A DNA stretch of 64,000 nt. Origin: Hymenobacter sp. (GTDB lineage: Bacteria; Bacteroidota; Bacteroidia; Cytophagales; Hymenobacteraceae). A program made the position numbers and the translations under genes. Positions 45,001 through 51,255 of the stretch are shown in pieces. The stretch is taken from positions 1 through 64,000 of the forward strand of contig JAQBNT010000138.1 in the NCBI GenBank assembly GCA_028288445.1, read 5' to 3'. Under the pieces are notes generated by a model, which made no database searches, was not told where the DNA came from, and saw only the letters and a list, made by a program, of their open reading frames with translations. How positions within the stretch are numbered: position 1 is the stretch's first letter; each line of letters begins with the position of its first letter.

Positions 45001-47095
45001 GACTGCCACGTTCAACTCGGGAGGAGATGGTTTCACCACCACCAACTCCAATGCTGCGAACTATGGCTTCGCGCGCTACATTGATGCTACCGGACCTGAC
45101 AGCACTCCATATATTGAAGCCAATGCCTACAGCAGCCCGAACAACGGCACGAACGTAGTGACCACGCTGGTATCGCCCACCATTGACCTGACGGGTTACT
45201 CGGCAGCTAAAGTGAAGTTCTCGAACGGTTACTATTACAGTTTCTCCGACAATTACGCCCAAGTACAGATTTCGGGCAACAACGGCTCAACCTGGACGAC
45301 CCTCAAGGATTACTACACCGATGGTGCCGACGCACTCGTGGCCGACTCCCTGGTTATTCCCAATACGTTCCTGGGGCTAAGCACCGTTAAAGTACGGTTC
45401 AACTACTCAGCCGTAGCTTACTATGGAGGCATCTGGGATGTGGACAACGTGGTCGTGCGAGGCACGAAAAACCTGGCCGCGACCACCTACGCTGTGGTGG
45501 GCAACCCGGCCACGGCCAGCGTAAGCGGCTCGACCATCACCTTCAACCCCCTTGCCACTACCACCTACCAGGTAACGGCCACCGGCAGCAGCGGCTGCCC
45601 CAGCCCGGCCACGCCCATCACCATCACGGTGAACACGGTCACGGCCTGGACCGGCGCCACCAGCACCGACTGGTTCACGAGCAGCAACTGGACCAACTGC
45701 GTGCCCACCCGCTACACCGATGCCACCGTTCCGGTGGCCACGTCGGGCAACTACCCCAGCATCAGCACCACGGCCAACGCGGCGGAGGTGAAGTCGCTGA
45801 CGTTGGACAGCGGGGCCAGCCTGAGCGAGAGCGCCGGCACCCTGAACATCTACGCCAGCCTGACCACCAACGGTACCACCAGCCTCACGGGTGGCATGGT
45901 GGCCTTCCTGGGGGCCTCGCCCATGCTGACGGGTAGCAACCCGCCGGCCTTCTACAACCTGAACGTGAACCTGAACAGCGGCACCCTCACGCTGGGCAGC
46001 CCCACCACCGTGACCAACGCCCTGACCCTGACGGCCGGCACCCTGACCACCGGCAGCTACAGCGTGATACTGCCCGCCGGGGCCACCATTTCGGAAACGG
46101 ATGCCAGCTACGTGCTGGGCACCGTGAGCGTGCCGGGCCGCAGCCTGACGGCCGGCACGGCCGAGAACTTCGGCGGCATCGGCCTGGTGCTGACGCCGGC
46201 CGCCGGCTCGCTGGCCCCCGGCCCGACGCCGGTAGTGCGCACCACGGGCACGACGCTCACGGGCGTGGGCACCAGCAAGAGCATCCAGCGGTATTTCGAC
46301 ATTCAGCCGGCCACCAACACCGGCTTGGACGTGACGATGGACTTCACCTACCTCGCCCACGAGAATACCAACGGCATCAATGCCAGCAAGATGACCTTGT
46401 TTAAGTCGACTACGGGGGCTGGCGGGCCTTGGGCAGCCCAGCGCCCCGCAACCATCAACGGCAACACCGTGACCAAAACCGGCATCACCGACTTCAGTGT
46501 CTGGACGCTGGGCGATGCCGACAGCCCGCTGCCGGTGCAGCTGGTTCGGTTTGAGGCCACTCGCCAGGGCGCCGAAGCCCTGCTGGACTGGGCTACGGCC
46601 ACGGAGCTCGACAACCAGGGCTTTGAAGTGCAGGTGAGCCTGGATGGCCAACGCTTCCGGGCGCTGGGCTTCGTGGCCGGGGCGGGCAGCAGCGCCAGCC
46701 CCCGCAGCTACCGCTTCACCGACCGCGAAACCGGCAAGGCCGGCCTGCGCTACTACCGCCTGCGTCAGGTAGACCGGCAGGGCACGGCCACGTTCTCGCC
46801 GGTGCGCACCGTGCTGTTTGAGGCCCCGGCCGCCCAGCTGGTGGCCTGGCCCAATCCCTACCAGCAAGCCGTGCACCTGAGCGTGACGCTGCCGCTGGCG
46901 GCCTCCTCGGCCACCCTCACGCTCATCGATGGCGTGGGCCGGGAGGTGCTGCGTCAGGAGTTAGGCGCTCTGCCCGCCGGCCTCAGCGAGCCCGCGCTCG
47001 AAACCACCGCCTTCAGCCGGTTGCCAGTGGGCGTCTACGTGCTGCGCCTCTCAACCCCCACCGGGGTTCAGCTGCTGAAGCTGACAAAGGAGTAA
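39008..47095 (+). CDS. Giant T9SS-secreted surface protein (2695 residues)
   Basis: The protein begins with a signal peptide (residues 20-42, ending SGAWAQ). A fibronectin III domain lies at about 278-382 (TGLTTGTTYYYRVVAIAEGP). A right-handed beta-helix spans about 545-1040, with many short N/G turns. A CARDB-like segment is near 1050-1160, followed by repeated Ig-like modules of the CxGxSxT type. A MAM- or lectin-like domain is near 2000-2150 (IDLTGYSAAKVKFSNGYYY). The C-terminal type A sorting domain is AWPNPYQQAVHLSV. This is the usual architecture of Bacteroidota adhesins. Composition is Thr/Ser/Gly/Ala-rich. It has its own terminator. Confidence 0.92.
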   Translation: MQQLLHGELPARPVKTLLLTRWGRLLAVLAVLLSGSGAWAQSSANYVFSTGTAGSLLLDRNSNAVDMSTGTTQLVGADLDNSNGIGLQTLPISFTFMGTSFTQFSASSNGLLRLGPTVVAAGTYTVSTGTAASPIISAFGGDLRTGSTGKVHYKTVGTAPNRTLVVEFLNMSLLYVGSPGSNDGTYQVRLYESTGAVEFVYGAMFRNAGTSALNSQQVGIGFAAGSTVGKLAYILSATNANTNTSATFTQQTYTVNTAIASLNSAADGSRRTYTYVPTPPATPTALTFTGVTGTGMTVGFTDNSPTETRFLLQYSTDNVTFTTPTGGTITSTTSAGTGTAYSLALTGLTTGTTYYYRVVAIAEGPSSALTGSQATTAGTPRTVTALTYTQNGANTYRGQSSQQVTGLNVNTAGTSGSALTLNSLTFDLGSTNPADITNARLYSTGTSATFATTTLVPTTGTIASSYTLTVTTPAALPTGDNYFWLTYDIAAAATPGNTVASVPSAVNVSGTSYTGSSTPAITPGGAAASRLIIAPLSGTYYVTATVGSSPDPAKEFATLTAAANAYTLRGVGAATSFVLLDAAYSTAETFPITFGAASGASATNTLTIKPGVGVTTTVTNATTASTFKTLSASYVILDGSNTAGTTTRNLTLSNTSASATAAALVWVASTLAAPSTGVQVLNLTLQGAANGSSNTSAGVMISNTTYNAATGGSATGTVVRNNAMQGTSFGIVEGNDATAPGTVQIVNNLVGPATAATATNLSVYGIFVYSVTSPQITGNTVRNVVNSGNYAYGIYLGPSTGSVVDGNRISGIVGNGSAGYGGFGIVVATGTTNANGRVSNNFVYAISGTGYTGLTSGAIVGILLDGSTAQSGINVYYNSVYLSGSYTPGTTTTGLITAALGVTTGNTGLDVRNNVFANALASSSGTSKSYALYSAAAASAYTTINYNDYYVSGTQGVLAYLSSDRTTLTALRTATTQDGSSLNIDPQFTSTTDLHTSNSALAVGTPLGSVTTDIDGDLRSTTAPFLGADETLPLNVDAQPTALVAPAAGSGCYSSAEAVTVTVRNASTIAALDFVANPVTVTVVVTGTNPQTLTQTFSTNAANPGGTPLAVGATVNLTLTGTQNMSTAGTYTFAVSAAAQGDQNTANANLATQTRTVTAPALTSISASTASICGASGPVTLTATGVVGGTVTFYSSVDNYTAAIGTGSPLAVTATATTSYRANVVCNSTTSANSNVVTVTVNNPTVTSTNAAPASICGTGTSTITAGGSAGTTVRLYSAATGGTLLATGTTGAGTISYTTPTIAASTSYYAEASSLGGTESVGRTAPTGTTSPGVTGYGLTFDATSSFVLKSVDVYNNGAATNLTIEVQTSSSTVISGLTATVAIPAGTGTTAFTVPLNFTVPVGTGMKIIGQAGSGTLVRETGITFPFTSPGGSAKITGAATGAATNYYFFYNWQISGQCTGARTAIPVTVTPAPTLTPASTTQTVCVGSSTTITFAGYPTLSVTPTAGTVVTGQDITFTPPLGTTTYTVTGTDGTCSNTATVTLNSNTLAGGTATATSAPFCNGSGGAPTLAVSNLVGQTSFVWQASATGAAGSFAPLAGSDNQSPYTAPAITATTYYQVVATCGSTSATSTVVAVAVSSPSVAATNSPITRCGAGTVALTASGSTGSTSYYYAAASGGQPLGSGASYTATVTATPATQNFYVAARDNASTTYVAGLPNSAAAYGTFAPAGGTANRTLGFDVSQSGTLASVDVYPSATGSVNILIYAATANPGATGALLATVASPAFTAAQVGTRVTVPLGIALVAGSYKLSSPAATLGRFSAYSGTYPLTSGALAIVGSYNSATTATYTAGTYNNFFNVTFAASCESARSAITVNVTTPPTLTYTGSTTICPANSTVLTFAPASYTALVVAPTTGTVVDNAAHTITFSPTASTSYTVTGNDGTGPAGCTATAAVAITVNAAPTAPTLTPTAATICAGNSATATAAATYAVPAIALTATFNSGGDGFTTTNSNAANYGFARYIDATGPDSTPYIEANAYSSPNNGTNVVTTLVSPTIDLTGYSAAKVKFSNGYYYSFSDNYAQVQISGNNGSTWTTLKDYYTDGADALVADSLVIPNTFLGLSTVKVRFNYSAVAYYGGIWDVDNVVVRGTKNLAATTYAVVGNPATASVSGSTITFNPLATTTYQVTATGSSGCPSPATPITITVNTVTAWTGATSTDWFTSSNWTNCVPTRYTDATVPVATSGNYPSISTTANAAEVKSLTLDSGASLSESAGTLNIYASLTTNGTTSLTGGMVAFLGASPMLTGSNPPAFYNLNVNLNSGTLTLGSPTTVTNALTLTAGTLTTGSYSVILPAGATISETDASYVLGTVSVPGRSLTAGTAENFGGIGLVLTPAAGSLAPGPTPVVRTTGTTLTGVGTSKSIQRYFDIQPATNTGLDVTMDFTYLAHENTNGINASKMTLFKSTTGAGGPWAAQRPATINGNTVTKTGITDFSVWTLGDADSPLPVQLVRFEATRQGAEALLDWATATELDNQGFEVQVSLDGQRFRALGFVAGAGSSASPRSYRFTDRETGKAGLRYYRLRQVDRQGTATFSPVRTVLFEAPAAQLVAWPNPYQQAVHLSVTLPLAASSATLTLIDGVGREVLRQELGALPAGLSEPALETTAFSRLPVGVYVLRLSTPTGVQLLKLTKE

Positions 47096-47112
47096 GCACT
47101 ACGCGCAAAGAG

Positions 47113-47143
47113 AAAAGCCCCGGCAGTCGCCGGGGCTTTTTTT
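47113..47143 (+). terminator. Rho-independent terminator
   Basis: AAAAGCCCCGGC-AGTC-GCCGGGGCTTTT followed by more T forms an 8-bp GC stem with A/T flanks, 18 bp after the stop of the giant surface protein. It also faces the MutS-like gene and may act in both directions. Confidence 0.95.
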
Positions 47144-47230
47144 GTGTAGGGCCATCTGCCTGATGCGCGGTATCAATGCCCCCGCACTCGTTATTATGGT
47201 TGCTCCCGGTTGCTGATGCTGCGACTTGGC

Positions 47231-48841
47231 TTAGCTGGCGATAGTGCCGGGAGCTGCCACTCCGGCCGCGTCCAGGGTGCGGCTCAGGGCCAGGGCCTGC
47301 TGCACAATGCCGGCCGGGTAGCCCGCCCGTTCCAGCAGCCGGATGGCGTTGCGGGTGGTGAGCGGGCCGGGCTTGAGCCGGTAGTCGAAGTACCAGTCGG
47401 CCTCGGTCACGGTTTCGGAGAAGTGGTATTCGGTGAAAGCCGGGGCGAGGAGTGCGCCCAGCTCGCCGTCGTGCGTGGAGGCCACCACCAGGCTGCGCGC
47501 TTGCAGGTGCGCCAGCACGGCCTGCGTGGCCGCGATGCGCTCCACCGTATTGGTGCCCTTGAACAGCTCATCGAGAATGAACAGGTAGCCGCCCGCCTCC
47601 GCCTGCCGGATGAAACCCAGTACCGCCTCAGCCTCGGCAAAGTAGTAGCTCTTGCCCTCGGGCAGGTTATCAGCCAGGTTGATGCTGGACACCACCCGCC
47701 GGAATGGAGCTGCGTAGGCCGCCGCCGGGCAGGTGGCAATGGTCTGGGCCAGCAGCGTATTGAGCCCAATGGTGCGCATAAACGTGGTTTTGCCTGACAT
47801 ATTGGAGCCAGTAAGCAGTACGCTGGCCCCGGTCACGGTCAGGTCGTTGGGCACGCAGCCGGGCACCAGCGGATTGTAGGCGGCCGTGAGGTGCAGGCCG
47901 GTTTCATCCGCTGTGAAAACCGGCGCACAGTGCGGCTGCCGCGCCCGAAACCCAGCCACCGCCACCGCGCAATCGGTGTAGCCCACGGCCTCAAACACGG
48001 CCCGGATGGCTTCGGCGTGCTGCTCCACGTCGCGTCGACAGCGATGGTACACGATGAAATCGAGCAGCAGCACAATCTTGATATACTGCAGTATCAGCCA
48101 CGGCAGGGCCGCTATGTCGGATTGCAGCTGGCCCTCGAACTGCAAAAAAGCTACCTTGTTCACGATGGAGCCCAACCGGCCCAGCGGCGCGGCCAGCCCA
48201 CGCAACGCGGGCAGTGGCAGGCTCAGCCGGCTCAAATCGCGCCCGGCACGATAGAGGCTGCCCAACTGCAGCATGGGCCGCACGCCGGCCACCACCCGCG
48301 CCCGGTTCCAGAAGTGCAGCAGCGTGTGCACCAGCAGCTGCCCCGCCGTAAGCAGCCACAGCGCCGGCTCCCACCAGCCGCCTACGGCCGTGGCCAGCAG
48401 CAGCAGCACCAGCGCCGGGGCCGCTGCCGTCCAGGGCAGCTCGGGCAGGGCCTCGCCGGCCAGCAGGTCTGCCAGGTAGTAGGCTTCGGTGGAGGTGAGG
48501 CGGCTGAGGGCCAACTGCGCCCGGCCACGCTCGGTTGGCTGAGTGGCAAAAAAGCCGGCCGCTTCGTCGAACTCCCGCAGGGCTGTGGCATCGGCCAGCG
48601 GGCTGTGCAGGCGGTGGTAGAGGCACTGCTGGCCCACGCGGCTCACGGTGCCGTCCAGTAGCGCAAATAGCTCGTCGCCGTTCAGGTCGGTCCAGGTTTG
48701 CTGGTCGAGGCGGTGGTAGGCGGGCTCGGCCGGCACCACCGCGTAGTAGCGGGCAATGAGCGGAAAGTTGCGAAAGCGCGCCGTGGGCTGCCGCCACTCG
48801 GCGTCGAGGGCGGCCAGCCGCTCGGAGGTTGAAGTCCACAT
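47231..48841 (-). CDS. MutS-family ATPase with membrane segments
   Basis: The ATG at 48841 (MWTSTSERLAALDAEW) gives 536 residues; longer frames run into the divergent promoter region. The C-terminal ATPase has Walker A GSNMSGKTTFMRTIGLN, Walker B LFILDELFKGTN and the His switch ASTHDGELG, all as in MutS domain V. The mismatch-recognition domain of MutS is absent. Two hydrophobic stretches near residues 145-190 (APALVLLLLATAVGG and PALWLLTAGQLLVHTLLHF) suggest membrane anchoring. Such MutS-related proteins occur in Bacteroidota, but their job is unknown and is unlikely to be classical mismatch repair. Confidence 0.88.
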   Translation of the reverse strand: MWTSTSERLAALDAEWRQPTARFRNFPLIARYYAVVPAEPAYHRLDQQTWTDLNGDELFALLDGTVSRVGQQCLYHRLHSPLADATALREFDEAAGFFATQPTERGRAQLALSRLTSTEAYYLADLLAGEALPELPWTAAAPALVLLLLATAVGGWWEPALWLLTAGQLLVHTLLHFWNRARVVAGVRPMLQLGSLYRAGRDLSRLSLPLPALRGLAAPLGRLGSIVNKVAFLQFEGQLQSDIAALPWLILQYIKIVLLLDFIVYHRCRRDVEQHAEAIRAVFEAVGYTDCAVAVAGFRARQPHCAPVFTADETGLHLTAAYNPLVPGCVPNDLTVTGASVLLTGSNMSGKTTFMRTIGLNTLLAQTIATCPAAAYAAPFRRVVSSINLADNLPEGKSYYFAEAEAVLGFIRQAEAGGYLFILDELFKGTNTVERIAATQAVLAHLQARSLVVASTHDGELGALLAPAFTEYHFSETVTEADWYFDYRLKPGPLTTRNAIRLLERAGYPAGIVQQALALSRTLDAAGVAAPGTIAS

Positions 48842-48977
48842 GGAAAGCGAGGGGAGATGCCGCCGCAGATGGCGGTAGCCGGACAAAAGTACAGGCCGCC
48901 GCCGGTTGCCCCGGCCCGTGGCTTCTCCGATTTCTGCCGTACTTGGCGGCGTTAAACTCAACCATTTCCGCACCCGC

Positions 48978-49382
48978 ATGAACCCCCAACCGCAACCGTC
49001 CAATGCCTTTATCGCCGCTTCCTGGGTGGCCCTGCTGGCCGGCCTGGCCGCCTTCATCATCGGCCTTTGGAACGCCGCCATGCCCCTGAACGAAAAAGGC
49101 TACTACTTCACGGTGCTCATGTACGGCTTGTTTTCAGCCATTTCCCTGCAAAAAAGCGTGCGCGACCGCCTCGAAGGCATCCCCGTAACCAACATTTATT
49201 ACGGCCTGAGCTGGTTTTCTACCGTACTGTGCATTCTGCTGCTCACCGTCGGTCTGTGGAACGCCACGCTCACCCTGAGCGAAAAAGGCTTCTATGCCAT
49301 GTCGTTTCTGCTGAGCATGTTCGCGGCCATCGCCGTGCAGAAGAACACCCGCGACAGCCAGCGCTCCAGCGTCGCTCAATAA
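48978..49382 (+). CDS. YiaA/YiaB-like inner membrane protein
   Basis: The ATG at 48978 ([16 protein letters not shown]) gives 134 residues with four hydrophobic helices in two similar halves. Each half ends in a similar turn ([15 protein letters not shown] and [15 protein letters not shown]). This internal duplication is the mark of the YiaAB two-helix domain. The function is unknown; enterobacterial members are inner-membrane proteins. It diverges from the MutS-like gene and lies 18 bp before the next gene. Confidence 0.85.
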   Translation: MNPQPQPSNAFIAASWVALLAGLAAFIIGLWNAAMPLNEKGYYFTVLMYGLFSAISLQKSVRDRLEGIPVTNIYYGLSWFSTVLCILLLTVGLWNATLTLSEKGFYAMSFLLSMFAAIAVQKNTRDSQRSSVAQ

Positions 49383-49400
49383 ATCTGCTTACCCCAATCT

Positions 49401-50090
49401 ATGCCGCTTACGCTTCGCAAAACCCTCAAATTTACCGGCTACACCATTGGCGGCATCATCGGCGTGGCGGCGCTCTACGTGGGCACGGCCCTGGCGCTGT
49501 CTGCCATCCCGGTAGCCAAAACCGACCCCAACGCCCCGGCCGACGTCACCGTTTTCCTGCACACCAACGGTGTGCACACCGACATCGTGCTGCCCATCAA
49601 AACCACCCAAATTGACTGGAGCCAGCTGCTGCCCATTGCCAACATCCCGTCGCAGGACAGCACCATGCACTACATCGCCTTCGGCTGGGGCGATAAAGGT
49701 TTTTACCTCGACACCCCCACTTGGGCCGACCTCAAGTTCAGCACCGCCTTTGTGGCCGCGTTCTGGCTGGGCTCCTCGGCCATGCACACCACCTACTTCC
49801 ACAGCATGGCCCCCAGCTCTGAAACCATCCCGCTCCACCTCAGCCGCGCCGAGTACGCCCGCCTGATTGCCTATATCCAGCGCAGCTTCGCACTCGATGC
49901 GGCTGGCCGCGCCCAGCACATCAAAGGCCACAGCTACGGGCAGGATGATGCCTTCTACGAAGCTCACCGCGTTTACAGCTTCGCATATACCTGCAACACC
50001 TGGACCAATAACGCCCTGAAAGCCAGCGGCCAGCGCGCCTGTCTCTGGACGCCTTCCGATAAGGGGATTTTCCACATTTACGGCCGGTAG
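49401..50090 (+). CDS. TIGR02117-family conserved protein (DUF2459)
   Basis: The 229-residue protein has an N-terminal hydrophobic segment (TIGGIIGVAALYVGTALAL) that could be a signal anchor. Conserved family stretches follow: FLHTNGVHTDIVLPI, YIAFGWGDKGFYLDTPTWAD and TYNCNTW-like residues near the C-terminus. From memory TIGR02117 was noted beside urease genes in some genomes, but its biochemistry is unknown. His and Cys residues in these stretches could form an active site. It is probably co-transcribed with the YiaA/B gene. Confidence 0.85.
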   Translation: MPLTLRKTLKFTGYTIGGIIGVAALYVGTALALSAIPVAKTDPNAPADVTVFLHTNGVHTDIVLPIKTTQIDWSQLLPIANIPSQDSTMHYIAFGWGDKGFYLDTPTWADLKFSTAFVAAFWLGSSAMHTTYFHSMAPSSETIPLHLSRAEYARLIAYIQRSFALDAAGRAQHIKGHSYGQDDAFYEAHRVYSFAYTCNTWTNNALKASGQRACLWTPSDKGIFHIYGR

Positions 50091-50093
50091 CAC

Positions 50094-50175
50094 TGTAGCG
50101 TGGACTCTGTGAGTCCGCGCCTAGGCGCACGACTTGCAACCCAACGATGCGCGGACTGGCAGAGTCCACGCTACA
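50094..50175. repeat. 82-bp imperfect inverted repeat (intergenic repeat type)
   Basis: The 27-bp arms at 50094-50120 and 50149-50175 are reverse complements with two mismatches; the outer parts read TGTAGCGTGGACTCTG and CAGAGTCCACGCTACA. It begins 4 bp after the stop of the TIGR02117 gene. The form suggests a REP-like or MITE-like dispersed element. Other copies would be outside this window. Confidence 0.75.
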
Positions 50176-50183
50176 AACAAACC

Positions 50184-50213
50184 GACCCCGCCGGCGACGA
50201 AGCCAGCGGGGTC
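50184..50213. terminator. Hairpin terminator between convergent genes
   Basis: GACCCCGC and GCGGGGTC form a strong stem around a 14-nt loop, with only a short T run. It lies between the TIGR02117 gene and the convergent small gene at 50252-50500. Confidence 0.6.
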
Positions 50214-50251
50214 TTAAGGGATGAAACCATCGGGCGAACGGCCGGCGCGGC

Positions 50252-50500
50252 CTAGTTCAACCATACATCCGCCACTTGCTCGAAGCGGTGGGCGGCAAAA
50301 GCCCCGTAGGGACGCTCGGCATAAAAACCAAGGACGTGCACCTGCGGATGGCCCGTGCGCACATGCGGCAACACGCGCACGGCGTACACGCGGCCGGCCT
50401 CGGGCCAGTCGCCAACGTAGTCGGCCGGACGTTGCGCGTCGTTCACGCAACGGGCAAATTGCTGCAAGGGCAGCGGCGTAGGGAGCTTGACGTTTGACAT
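50252..50500 (-). CDS. Small hypothetical protein
   Basis: The ATG at 50500 (MSNVKLPTPLPLQQFARCVN) gives 82 residues without signal or membrane segment. Strand-rich text such as VYAVRVLPHVRTGHPQVHVLG suggests a small beta fold. Good reading-frame composition and an AT-rich upstream region support a real gene. I do not recognise the family. Confidence 0.6.
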   Translation of the reverse strand: MSNVKLPTPLPLQQFARCVNDAQRPADYVGDWPEAGRVYAVRVLPHVRTGHPQVHVLGFYAERPYGAFAAHRFEQVADVWLN

Positions 50501-51047
50501 ACCCAAAGATACAATTATTACGGTAAACTAAAAAATTTGGAAAGAAATTTATTTAGGCTTTTTCGGAGACTAGTTGATGAATTTTGCATTTTCAACATGA
50601 TTATCCCATGAAGCTCGTAAAGCAATTAGAAAAAGGTAGTTGTGTAATGAGTAGGGTGGAGGGAAAGAAGAAGCTAATTATGTTAGTAATGAGCTCCTGC
50701 AATGCTGAAGCTAAATCACTTGAATATTGTGATGATTGCATCTATTGGCAATTTTATCGGTGCTCCTCTTTTTAGCACTCGGGCGTTGCTGGTGTTTCGT
50801 TGCCCGGTGCCGGCCGGCGGCTCCTGGCCATATGTTGCGCTGTGGGACGGAGCGTGGTCAGGACGGTCAGTTGCCAGCAACGGCATGGACCGGAAACAGG
50901 GCCCGTCACAAACCTAGCGCGCTCACGCTGCCATATGGCAACAAACCGCTGGATAGCTGGTATTTCCCGGCGGAATCCTCATTAATCACTATGTATGCTT
51001 CCGGCGGCGGTGCTACTATGGCGGCTGGCGCGAAACGTCCATACCAT
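50501..51047. other. Gene-poor AT-rich stretch
   Basis: This region is AT-rich to about 50780 and more GC-rich afterwards. Short frames exist (for example from 50608) but none has a recognisable domain, good composition or a start site. I see no RNA gene. Confidence 0.4.
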
Positions 51048-51108
51048 TCCATCTAAGCCAAAAAAGCCTTTCACATGCGTTGTGAAAGGCTTTTTTGGCT
51101 TAGATGGA
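51048..51108. terminator. Perfect 61-bp palindrome with terminator core
   Basis: Two 28-bp arms (51048-51075 and 51081-51108) are exact reverse complements around TGCGT. The core AAAAAAGCCTTTCACA and TGTGAAAGGCTTTTTT is a classical bidirectional terminator, but the arms extend 12 bp beyond the A/T runs. It lies 148 bp from the end of the S8 gene, which it could terminate. Confidence 0.8.
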
Positions 51109-51255
51109 CGGGAACCGGGGCCTTGCCATAATTTACCATTAATACATGCCAGCCGTGCCGGGAGGTGTACGGACTGAACACGCCGTTTCCCCTTTTGCGT
51201 TGCTAATCAGTGTCGGATAACAATAAAAAATTTGTCAATGTGCGCTTTGTTAATC

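Noticed and set aside
42593-45262. 889-residue antisense frame across the giant surface protein
   Set aside because: It is a Gly/Arg/Ala-rich shadow of a Thr/Ser-rich repeat gene with strong codon bias; no domain or start signal.
50584-50775. 63-residue plus-strand frame in the AT-rich gap
   Set aside because: AT-rich random-looking sequence, no family, no supporting context.
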